NCBI GenBank assembly: GCA_002725275.1
Contig: PBOE01000010.1
Coordinates: 44,943-54,662, forward strand
Length of the DNA stretch: 9,720 nucleotides
Source: Methanobacteriota archaeon
Lineage (GTDB): Archaea; Thermoplasmatota; Poseidoniia; Poseidoniales; Poseidoniaceae
Reading direction: 5' to 3'
Positions 1 to 8,100 of the stretch are shown in pieces. The stretch's first letter is position 1. Each line of letters begins with the position of its first letter. The position numbers were made by a program, and so were the translations under genes. The notes beneath the pieces are model-generated. The model saw only the letters and a list, made by a program, of their open reading frames with translations. It made no database searches and was not told the DNA's origin.

Positions 1-2033
1 TTCCTGAAGGTCAAACGCTCATTATCCCAGAACAAGATGGTTGGGGATGGGTTGTTGATGAGCGTCCATGGTGGGAGCGTTCCTCACTTGATCAAGACGG
101 GAACAAAATCCACGATTCGCTTCAAGATTCGATTTTTATGACTGGAATTGGCCTCTCCTATGGAACCGAAGTCAACGATGCCCACATTGCAGACTTGAAC
201 GATATGGGGTTGGAAGTGGTCGATGTAATCGAATCGGTCGATGCTGTACTTCTCGGAATCATTAACACATCAATTGTTGAATCTCTTGCACAACTCGATG
301 ATGTTGTCATGGTGGAACGTTACGGCGATATTCACCTCTATGGGGACATTCAGACTCCTGCCGTTAAGGCACGGAACTCTACTTTGTATCCAGGTGCTTG
401 GGATTTGGGTGTGACTGGCGATGGTGTCGTCATTGCAATGGTGGACACCGGAGTTGACAATGAACATCCAGGATTGAATGAGAAGTTTGTTGCCGGCTAT
501 GATGCAGTATGCTTCGTTCACACTGACCCGACATGCGTTCTTGCTGGTGGTCGGGTCGAGGATGGTAGTTACGATCCAGACGATGGAAATCAACACGGTA
601 CGGCGTGCATGGGAATGGCCGCAGCAACAGGCATCGATGCGAATGGGGAACAAACTGACTTTTACGGAGCAGCTCCTGATGCTGCACTTGTTGATGTTCG
701 AATAGGAACGGATGCTGGAGCAGGTCCATTTGAGAATTACTTGCTCTCCCAAGAATTCTATGAATCTGCAATGAACGGAATTCAGTGGATTATTGATCAC
801 AAGGACGATGCTTGGGCAGGTGCTGAAGAAAGTGAATATGGAATCGACATTATTTCACTCTCATGGGGAATTACCTCACATGAAGCAGGTGGTTCCGATG
901 GTTCCGATATGCATAGTCGTATTCTCGATGAAGCCATGATTGCTGGTGTCGTCGTCAGTGTTGCTGCTGGCAACGATGGTCCTGACAATGATGGGTTGTC
1001 TGGAATGGGATCCTCCGACCTTTCTGTGACTGTTGGTGCAACCGATGATCAAAACACTGTTGACCGTGAGGACGATACGATCGCTGGTTATTCATCCAGA
1101 GGGCCACGTCGCGACAATGGAGACGGAAACCCACTCAATGAACTAAAGCCCGAGGTTACTGCACCGGGTACCAACATTATACAAGCAGAGGGTTGTGTAT
1201 CATCAGGCGGTTGCAACAATTTCATCGGTGGTGATGCGAGTTCCAATGGATACACTGGGCGAGGGTCTGGAACATCATACGCAACTCCAGCTGTTTCTGG
1301 AATAATGGCAATGATGATTGAAGCCAACCCGGATTTATCACCAGCTGAAATAAAAGAGATTCTCAAATTGACTGCGGAACGGCGCGGTGAGCCATCAAAT
1401 CCAGATGTTGATCCATTCTGGAATCGAGATTTCGGATTCGGAATGGTGGATGCTTACGCTGCTGTTTCAATGGCTTTTGATTTAAAGTATCAAGGATTAA
1501 CCGGAGAGGTTGATGTTACAACGCAAGTCCACATTATGGATACGAACACATCCGATGGTATTGCAACACTCAAAGGACTTGCCTGGGGACAGGTGAGTGC
1601 AGTTTCTTCTGTTGAATATCGTATTGATGGTGGTGAGTGGATGTCTGCAACGTTTGATGAAGGGGCAGAAACTCTTGGAGCATTTGCTCGTTTCAATTGG
1701 ACTATTGCTCTTGATACGTCAAAATTACTGGAAGGTAATCGATCTATTGAGATCCGTGCTGTTAACTCGGAAGGCGTTCAATCACTGATGGTTGCAACGA
1801 CCGTTTACGGAACGTGGGATGGAAGCACTGAAGGGGAAGAATTTGGCTTCCAGGAGCTGGTCATGGCAGGACTAGCCCTTGCCTTATTGGTGCTTGCTCT
1901 GATTATTTTGCTTGGTGGCGATGGTGATGAATACGAAAGCAAGAATGCGACTTATGTTCCGCCAACACTTGCCGAACAGGAAGTCCTCGATGCTATCATT
2001 GAATCCGATTCTGGAGGTGATGGTGATGGGTGA
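1..2033 (+). CDS. Membrane-anchored subtilisin-like serine protease (S8 family), 5'-truncated
   Basis: The reading frame is open from base 3, so the gene begins upstream; 676 codons are visible, and the ATG at 138 is internal. Peptidase S8 enzymes hydrolyse peptide bonds with an Asp-His-Ser triad. All parts are visible: Asp in VDTGVDNEHPG (444-446), His in NQHGTACMG (594-596), oxyanion Asn in AAGNDGP (972-974) and Ser in GSGTSYATPA (1275-1277); KPEVTAPGT is also typical. Before the catalytic domain lies an EF-hand-like loop, DQDGNKIHD (90-116), then an inhibitor I9-like propeptide (roughly 160-330). Two cysteine pairs (510 and 534; 1194 and 1212) could form disulfides, fitting an extracellular site. 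A beta-rich, Ig-like region follows (about 1485-1810), then one transmembrane helix (1857-1913) and an acidic tail of about 40 residues ending in GGDGDG. The inferred topology is protease outside, tail in the cytosol. The substrate is unknown. The gene overlaps the aminotransferase by 8 bases. Confidence 0.93.
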   Translation, partial: PEGQTLIIPEQDGWGWVVDERPWWERSSLDQDGNKIHDSLQDSIFMTGIGLSYGTEVNDAHIADLNDMGLEVVDVIESVDAVLLGIINTSIVESLAQLDDVVMVERYGDIHLYGDIQTPAVKARNSTLYPGAWDLGVTGDGVVIAMVDTGVDNEHPGLNEKFVAGYDAVCFVHTDPTCVLAGGRVEDGSYDPDDGNQHGTACMGMAAATGIDANGEQTDFYGAAPDAALVDVRIGTDAGAGPFENYLLSQEFYESAMNGIQWIIDHKDDAWAGAEESEYGIDIISLSWGITSHEAGGSDGSDMHSRILDEAMIAGVVVSVAAGNDGPDNDGLSGMGSSDLSVTVGATDDQNTVDREDDTIAGYSSRGPRRDNGDGNPLNELKPEVTAPGTNIIQAEGCVSSGGCNNFIGGDASSNGYTGRGSGTSYATPAVSGIMAMMIEANPDLSPAEIKEILKLTAERRGEPSNPDVDPFWNRDFGFGMVDAYAAVSMAFDLKYQGLTGEVDVTTQVHIMDTNTSDGIATLKGLAWGQVSAVSSVEYRIDGGEWMSATFDEGAETLGAFARFNWTIALDTSKLLEGNRSIEIRAVNSEGVQSLMVATTVYGTWDGSTEGEEFGFQELVMAGLALALLVLALIILLGGDGDEYESKNATYVPPTLAEQEVLDAIIESDSGGDGDG
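2013..2019 (+). promoter_or_regulatory. Shine-Dalgarno site inside the protease 3' end
   Basis: GGAGGTG lies six bases before the ATG at 2026 and inside the last codons of the protease. It is the reason for choosing 2026 over the upstream in-frame ATGs at 1912 and 2020. Its position means the aminotransferase can be translated from the same message as the protease. Confidence 0.7.
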
Positions 2034-3174
2034 TTTTAGCCAGAGAGCCTTGGCAATTCAACCGACAGGTGTCCGTAAGATGTTTGATTTGGCGGGCGAT
2101 GACGTCATCAGTTTTGGCCTTGGTGAACCAGATTTTCAACCGCCTCCAATCGCCATTGAAGCCTTTCATCAAGCAATGCTTGACGGTCGAAACAAATACA
2201 CCACAACCGCTGGATTACCTCCATTACGCTCAAAGATCGCAGAGTCTTGGCACCATCTTGAATCAGGATTGACAGAGGACAATGTCTGTATCACCATGTC
2301 AGGAACAAATGCCTTGCTCAATCTTTTTCTGACTTTTGTCGATCCTGGCAAGAATGTTCTCTTGCCTGAACCGTATTTCCCGCTGTATGGGCCTGATGTG
2401 ACGCTGTGTGGGGGAGAAAGCCGATACTATCCATGTCTTTTCGAAAATGAATTTGTTCCAACCATCGAACATCTCGAAGCCTTGGTCGATGAAAATACGG
2501 TTGCAATTCTGTACAACTTTCCTTCTAATCCGACTGGCGGTACCTTAACAACTGAACAACGTGATGAATTGCTTGAATTTGCTAAGCGCCACAACCTTTG
2601 GATTCTCTCGGATGAAGTCTACGACCGAATTGTATTCGATTCCGAACACGTTTCTTTTGTTGGTACCGATTACGACAAAGTGATGCTCATCAATTCCTTC
2701 TCCAAGACGTTTGCAATGACGGGATGGAGGATTGGTTACATCATGTCTGCCAATTTAGAAGCTATGAAGCAAGTCATCAAAATGCAATATTACATCACAG
2801 CCTGTTCAAATGATGCAATGCAGTACGCAGTTCTCGAGGCGATGGAAAAAGCTTCAGATTATCCTGATATTTTGGCAAAAGAATTCCATGCTCGGTGCAA
2901 TCTTATCGTCGACCGACTGAATGCCATGCCGGGGGTTGAATGTCATCGTCCAAAGGGTTCAATCTATGTGTTTCCCAAGATACAGGTTCCTGGATTGAAC
3001 AGTCAAGATCTCGCTATGGAACTTCTCAAAGATGGTGTTCTTTGTTCACCTGGTACAGCATTTGGACCATCTGGCGAGGGGCACCTTCGCTTCGCATTCA
3101 CAATTTCGCAGGAAGATATCTCGAAAGGCATGGATAAGGTCGAAGCAACCTTGAAACGCCTCCAAGAACAGTAG
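2026..3174 (+). CDS. Class I/II PLP-dependent aminotransferase (aspartate aminotransferase-like)
   Basis: This 382-residue fold type I aminotransferase would transfer an amino group between an amino acid and a 2-oxo acid in the cytosol. The family signature is complete. It begins with FGLGEPDF near the N-terminus, followed by YNFPSNPTGG with the PLP-contacting Asn168. Asp196 and Tyr199 lie in SDEVYDRI. The Schiff-base lysine is Lys227 in SFSKTFAMTGWRIGY, and Arg355 in HLRFAFT would bind the substrate carboxylate. Length is normal for the archaeal/bacterial aspartate aminotransferase-like (I-gamma) subgroup. The start at 2026 is set by the GGAGGTG site just upstream; an open frame reaches back to 1912, but that stretch lies within protease codons and is not aminotransferase-like. 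The ATG sits before the protease stop, so the two are probably translationally coupled. Substrate specificity (Asp, aromatic, Ala, or other) cannot be read from sequence, so no gene symbol is given. Confidence 0.93.
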   Translation: MGDFSQRALAIQPTGVRKMFDLAGDDVISFGLGEPDFQPPPIAIEAFHQAMLDGRNKYTTTAGLPPLRSKIAESWHHLESGLTEDNVCITMSGTNALLNLFLTFVDPGKNVLLPEPYFPLYGPDVTLCGGESRYYPCLFENEFVPTIEHLEALVDENTVAILYNFPSNPTGGTLTTEQRDELLEFAKRHNLWILSDEVYDRIVFDSEHVSFVGTDYDKVMLINSFSKTFAMTGWRIGYIMSANLEAMKQVIKMQYYITACSNDAMQYAVLEAMEKASDYPDILAKEFHARCNLIVDRLNAMPGVECHRPKGSIYVFPKIQVPGLNSQDLAMELLKDGVLCSPGTAFGPSGEGHLRFAFTISQEDISKGMDKVEATLKRLQEQ

Positions 3175-3183
3175 GTTTTCTTC

Positions 3184-3768
3184 ATGATATCAGCAATACT
3201 GTTCTTGATTGCGGGCTTTCTTCTTGGCCATCTCATGCCACGTGTACCTTTCATGATTCTGAGCAGAACTTCCGGATTTAACACAAAATTTCCACCACAT
3301 CCAGAGCCGATACCACTCTCTCCACGGCTCACCCAACGCGTACTTCACATGCGTTGGTTTCACCGGCTAGGAACGTTTACAACTGTCTTGCCTTTGTTCT
3401 TCGGCTATCTCAGTATTCTTGGCGGCCAATCCACATTCGGTTACGGATTGTTCCTTGCTGGAGGTTGGACACTCCTCTCTCGTGCACAGGCTCTTCTTGG
3501 AGGTCCACCGGTTGCTTGCACCTTAGAGATGGCTCAAAGATTGCAGATGGTCATGAATATCGCAGACTCCGAAGGTGCTTGTTGTCCACATCCACAGCCG
3601 CAATGGTGGGTTGAATCGATCCGTTGTGAATCATGCTCAAGGAAGCTTGACGATATGCTTCGTCCAGATCTTGGCCGACCTCGTAAAGATGGGATCTTCC
3701 GTGGAATGCTTCGGCTTTGGCTCAGTGATGGACATCCAATGGTCGTTCCCGAAGAGTCTCAAAATTGA
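3184..3768 (+). CDS. Unrecognised small membrane protein with putative CxxH-CxxC metal site
   Basis: I do not recognise this 194-residue protein. Residues 1-18 (MISAILFLIAGFLLGHLM) form a hydrophobic N-terminal segment, and residues 64-100 form a second hydrophobic stretch long enough for one span or a tight hairpin. The C-terminal half is soluble and holds C133, C134, H136, C148 and C151. The spacing Cys-x2-His, 11 residues, Cys-x2-Cys resembles a small zinc-ribbon or knuckle; metal binding is inferred. A basic, Arg/Lys-rich stretch follows (RPDLGRPRKDG). The gene starts nine bases after the aminotransferase stop, in the same frame and without a clear Shine-Dalgarno, which suggests translation coupled to the upstream gene. 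ATG 3184 is the first possible start after that stop. Coding status is supported by the tight packing and by the absence of a competing frame of similar length and composition. Confidence 0.75.
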   Translation: MISAILFLIAGFLLGHLMPRVPFMILSRTSGFNTKFPPHPEPIPLSPRLTQRVLHMRWFHRLGTFTTVLPLFFGYLSILGGQSTFGYGLFLAGGWTLLSRAQALLGGPPVACTLEMAQRLQMVMNIADSEGACCPHPQPQWWVESIRCESCSRKLDDMLRPDLGRPRKDGIFRGMLRLWLSDGHPMVVPEESQN

Positions 3769-3826
3769 CACACACTCCAAGAAATTAAGGGGAACCTTTG
3801 TCTAACCATTCCAATCCATCGGCTTT

Positions 3827-5107
3827 ATGGGGCAGGCCAATCGTGGACCTTTGACTGCCCGTATATGGCTAACATTCGTTGTTTTCTGCCAGATTTTTCT
3901 TACTCCAATGGCTGCGTTTTCCATCACATATTTACTCGATCTGAATATGACTGGTGAAAACATTACAATCGGCATTCAAAGAGAAATGCTGCCTTGGATT
4001 ATGGCTGCATCCCTTGGGTATGGAATGCTTGCATTGTTCCTCGCTTTGGTCATGGGAGGATATCGTCCGATTCGAGTTGTTGAACGTGGAGGATGGATGG
4101 CAGCATTAGGTATGTCGAGAGCCGGTCGTTCCGCATCGAGTTTACGTCGAGCACGTGAAAACTTCTCAACGTCCCCTCATGGCTCATTGTCAACCCTCGT
4201 CAATCGTAGGATGATGCGTGGACATTCGTTGATTTCGACACACGGAGGTTTGCTCCTTCTTGCTGTACCATTTCAAATTCTCCTCGTAACCATTCCGCTC
4301 ACTCTTGTCATGATGGTTCCAGAGTCCATTGTCCGCTTGAATCGTCGACTTGAGCTTGCAATTTTGTTGTACATTGTTGGACTGCTTGCAGCTATGCGAC
4401 TTTATCCTCGATTTTGTCGAAAGTACATTGGTATAGCAACCTTCACACGTCGATGGCTGATTTCGATGACAAAACTCTCCTGGCTTGCACCGGTCCTGGT
4501 ATTGTGGCTCATGGGGCGTTTTGCAAGTTTGGTTGTTCTTGGTTGGATGGGTCAAGACACTGAGTTATCGATTACATTTGAAGCCAATCTTTTCCAAACG
4601 TTCCTTGGTAGTGCAGTCATTCCCGAGACAAGTTTCCTTGATCTTCTGACCGCTTTGGCGGTCATGCCCTTGGCGGCGTTTACAACGCTTGCAGTTTTGG
4701 AAGGAGGTTCAACAAATCCCCCAGATTGGATGAATCACCACAACGATGTTGTGTCTCGATTTGATGATAGAGACTCACCAGATTTTGGTCTCCTCGGAAA
4801 AGTCACTACTGCAGCAGTAACGACTGGCGCAACCCTCGCAGTTGCAGCAGCGGCTGGAGTAGCCTCTAAAGGTCAAGAGGTGGCAACTGGACTGGCAGCT
4901 ATGGCTTCGGCAACACCAACGAGTATCGATGCAGTTCAAGAAACGACTTCCAACTTATCGACACCATCACTTCCGTCATTGGAAGAGGAACCTGTGATTG
5001 ATTTGCCCGAGTTTGATAACAGCCTTTTGCAAGTTGAAACTGAAGAATCACCTCCGTATGACCAGCCTGCTATTCAAGGCCTTCTACCTGAAGAACATCG
5101 TGAATAA
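3827..5107 (+). CDS. Unrecognised polytopic membrane protein with acidic C-terminal tail
   Basis: I do not recognise a family in this 426-residue protein. Hydrophobic segments are visible at about 13-37, 55-77, 141-163, 175-193, 217-240 and 268-290, which suggests six membrane helices. Between helices 2 and 3 is a basic loop (about 79-130: SRAGRSASSLRRAR and similar), expected on the cytosolic side by the positive-inside rule. Residues 326-360 are Ala/Thr/Val-rich and may be a weak seventh hydrophobic or amphipathic helix. The last 60 residues are acidic and Pro/Ser-rich (EEEPVIDLPEFD, EESPPYDQP), probably a disordered cytosolic tail. No transporter or enzyme motif was found. The ATG at 3827 is the first ATG after an in-frame stop at 3803, but it has no Shine-Dalgarno; a TTG at 3798 in another frame does have one, so the true N-terminus is uncertain. 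The gene lies 58 bases after the small membrane protein and 57 before the large exported protein. Confidence 0.8.
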   Translation: MGQANRGPLTARIWLTFVVFCQIFLTPMAAFSITYLLDLNMTGENITIGIQREMLPWIMAASLGYGMLALFLALVMGGYRPIRVVERGGWMAALGMSRAGRSASSLRRARENFSTSPHGSLSTLVNRRMMRGHSLISTHGGLLLLAVPFQILLVTIPLTLVMMVPESIVRLNRRLELAILLYIVGLLAAMRLYPRFCRKYIGIATFTRRWLISMTKLSWLAPVLVLWLMGRFASLVVLGWMGQDTELSITFEANLFQTFLGSAVIPETSFLDLLTALAVMPLAAFTTLAVLEGGSTNPPDWMNHHNDVVSRFDDRDSPDFGLLGKVTTAAVTTGATLAVAAAAGVASKGQEVATGLAAMASATPTSIDAVQETTSNLSTPSLPSLEEEPVIDLPEFDNSLLQVETEESPPYDQPAIQGLLPEEHRE

Positions 5108-5151
5108 ACAAGAGAGCAAACAACGGCCATCTTCATATGATGCAAGTTGTT

Positions 5152-5157
5152 GGAGGG
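5152..5157 (+). promoter_or_regulatory. Shine-Dalgarno site for the large exported protein
   Basis: GGAGGG ends seven bases before the ATG at 5165. This spacing favours 5165 as the start. The in-frame TTG at 5147 lies upstream of the site, and the ATG at 5171 is 13 bases away. Confidence 0.7.
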
Positions 5158-5164
5158 ATTGTTG

Positions 5165-8100
5165 ATGACAATGCGACGTAGTATCCCTATGCTTTTGATT
5201 GCACTTATGGTCTTCCAAACGGCTTCCTTACTTGTTATGGATTCAGCCGAAGCAGCATCTGGTCGCGGAGGAAATAACGACGATTTCTTCATTAAGAAAA
5301 TCAGCATTGAAAACTCGAACGTTTCGACATGGGTTCAATCGGATCAATCCACCGTAGATTATTTGGTCATGGGTCAACAGGTTGAAGTGAAGATTCAGGT
5401 TCAACTGGGTGGTAACTCACTAACAGGAAAATCAGCTTTTGTCCTCATGGAGATTGTGCATCCAATTGGATATGTGATCGAATCGTCGAATTTTACAACG
5501 CCCGATCTATTGGGTGGACAGCAAAATGAAGGTACGTTCCTCTGGACACCACTCATCGCCCATTCCATTCTCAATACGACCACCAATGATCTATCTGGAG
5601 GTCTTATCATACGAGCTTCCGTACTATACGCAAATGACGATATCAATGGAAATGATGTCATGGAAAAGGCGGTTCCAGTTGCCATCATGAAGAACAAATT
5701 CGACGGTTTCCAAGCGTCAGCAGATTCAACCTTCGAAACTGGACGATACCCATCAGGTGGAGGGAACGCAATAGGGACTGGAAGTTGGCAAACGGATAAT
5801 GGAGGGCCCGAAGGAGCCAGTCATTGGCGACACTCCAATCCCGGAGCAGAATATCCCTCCAATGCCCACGATCGTCTCATCAATGTATTCGTCGTAGGCG
5901 CAAATGGTCAATGTGGAGCACTTGGGCAATACGACAATGCTCTTTCAGTGGCCCATGGAATCAACCTCTGTCGAAAGACATTCTTTTCTGGAGAATTCAT
6001 CTCTACGCAGTTCTATGCTCAAACGTGGGGGTCGATGGCTGCAGGAGACAGTGTTGGGTTCGAACTCTGGAGAGGTACAGGAAATTACAACAACAAAATG
6101 GAATCACTTGTATGGAATTTTTCAAACGCAGCGCCAAGTCCTGCTGAAGGGCAGTGGAGTAACGTCTCTTGGGATCCACAAGTTGACTGGGCTCAAATAC
6201 CCGGATTGTCAAACCCGGACTTGTTCCTCGGAGGCAACTCCTTCTCAATCGGGCTTCTTTTCCACTCAGACAGCAGTGGAGCTTCAGAGGGCATGCATGT
6301 TGATGACTTTATTCAATTCGGAATTTCAAAGGTGAGCGATTTCACGCTTGATGTCAACTGTGATAACCCCGAAGCGGGTTTCTCTTCACCACCTTCGAAC
6401 ACTGTTTCATTGCATTGCTTGGTTACCAACATGGGTTACTCAAGCGCAACCATTTCAGTATACTCGAACGTTACGAACTTGACATGGATGGATCCAGCAT
6501 TCCCTTCAATTCGCATTGAAACCACGAATCCAAATGATTTCTTTTCACCGGTTATCGTTCAAGGTCTCGGTGCTGGAAAAACGACGGACGTCTACGTCAA
6601 TATCAGCATCCCAGCAGGAGCGGATGTCCAACAACAAACTTGGGAAGTTTGGTTCATGGATAGTGGCGGAACGAATTCAGGTGAGAAAGGCCGCGTATCG
6701 ATGGACCTCGCTGTTACAGAACAGTTTGGGGTCTCTCTAACATCTCAGGTGCCCTTACTTGCAGATACATTACTGCCTGGTGAATCAGGAACGATCCCGT
6801 TCAGACTCCAAAACGTAGGGAATCGCGATGCTTCTTACAATTTGGTTTCAACATTCTCGGAAGACGATTGGAGTGCGGTTGTTGAAAATGAGACGGGAGT
6901 CATTGTTCAGAATCCAATCATTCTTCAGAAAGCTGAAGTTGCCAATTTATTCCTCAATGTGACAGCGGATAGTCTTGCAACGCCAGGTGTCGTATCGTTC
7001 AACCTACGTGCCACATGCCCTGCTTGTGGTACATCCCTCTTCGGCGCAGACATCCTCGGCCGCAACATTGAGGTTCCAATTCTTCGCCAAGCTTCAATTT
7101 CAACCGATGAGGATACCTTCCAAAGCGCAGCAGATGGCGTAACTGAAACTGTCTACTTAACCCTGCTCAACCTTGGAAATGATGATGAACAATACGCATT
7201 ATCTCTTGGCGGTCCTCATCAATACTTGCTCGGCGCTCAACTTGCTGGTGAAACAACCTCTAACCTCGACGCATGGGATGGAGAAACGACCTTGATTCTG
7301 ACCCTACCAATGCCAGTAGGTTTGTCTCCTGCCCCGTACTACGTGGATGTCATTGCCACGAATATTGAGGATCCTTCAGTTTCGGTCTCCTACAGAATCA
7401 ATGTTGAGATTCTCGATACTGCCGCAGTTGGTGTATCGGATGAATCGTCCGACCAATCGTTCCTACCAGGGTCACCAGATACGACTGACCGCTCGTTTGA
7501 AATAACCAATTATGGAAATGAAGATGACCGATTCACCATAACTCTCGATGTCCCTCAAGGCATGGAGGCATATCTTATCGATCCTGTTCCTATTGATGGA
7601 GTAGCAACAACCCCGGTCATCGCTCCAGGTGAGTCTTGGGAGGCAAAGGTTCGTTTCCTCTTCTTGCCTGAGGCTGAATTGACCAAAACACTTCGACTGA
7701 CGGCAACATCTGTTAACGACCCAACCATCTCCGATACTGGAGAAGCAACCTACCTTGTCGGCCGACAAGGAACCATTGACTTGACTCCTTCTGACCCCAT
7801 TTCCATCGATGAAGCGAATTTCATCTACACGATGGAAATCACGGTAGATAACAGGCTCAATCCTGCCATTTCGCCTACACAAACCATCTCAATCGACAAG
7901 GTTGATGGTGATTGGTCAAAATACATTAATCTCAAGATCGATGACAATGATCGAAGTTTTTCGCTTGCATCTGATGAGTCTCGAAAAATTACTGTTGAGA
8001 TTGAGGTTGGTGAGGCAACACTCTTCAACCTACCTTCCGACTCCCTGACTGTTAATTTCACAATCTATGCAACTTCGTTAACTGTAGCGGACTCTCCTAC

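Noticed and set aside
270..800. Open frame of 176 codons on the minus strand
   Set aside because: It lies wholly inside the protease's catalytic and propeptide regions, where the + frame carries all S8 motifs; its translation has no recognisable motif.
1912..2025. Upstream start extending the aminotransferase by 38 residues
   Set aside because: These codons overlap the protease's tail, give a Met-rich non-homologous extension, and lie upstream of the good Shine-Dalgarno at 2013-2019.
3172..3186. Read-through of TAG joining the aminotransferase to the next gene in the same frame
   Set aside because: The aminotransferase is complete at its usual length and the next protein begins with its own ATG and a membrane segment; nothing suggests TAG recoding elsewhere in the window.
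4190..4555. Open frame of 121 codons on the minus strand
   Set aside because: It is antisense to membrane helices 3-5 of the six-span protein and is polar and Cys/Asn/Lys-rich, as expected for a shadow of a hydrophobic coding region.
5131..5142. CTTCATATGATG as a promoter element
   Set aside because: It is a poor TATA match, and a start site about 25 bases downstream would cut off the Shine-Dalgarno at 5152-5157.
5119..5151. AACAAC...GTTGTT inverted repeat before the surface protein
   Set aside because: The stem is six weak pairs with a 21-base loop that does not extend in either direction; this is expected by chance.
5147..5164. TTG start for the large surface protein
   Set aside because: It sits upstream of the GGAGGG site and would place extra residues (including Glu) before the signal peptide; ATG 5165 fits the site spacing and signal-peptide form.
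7472..7882. Open frame of 136 codons on the minus strand
   Set aside because: It is antisense to the Ig repeats of the large surface protein and shows no domain or ribosome binding site.
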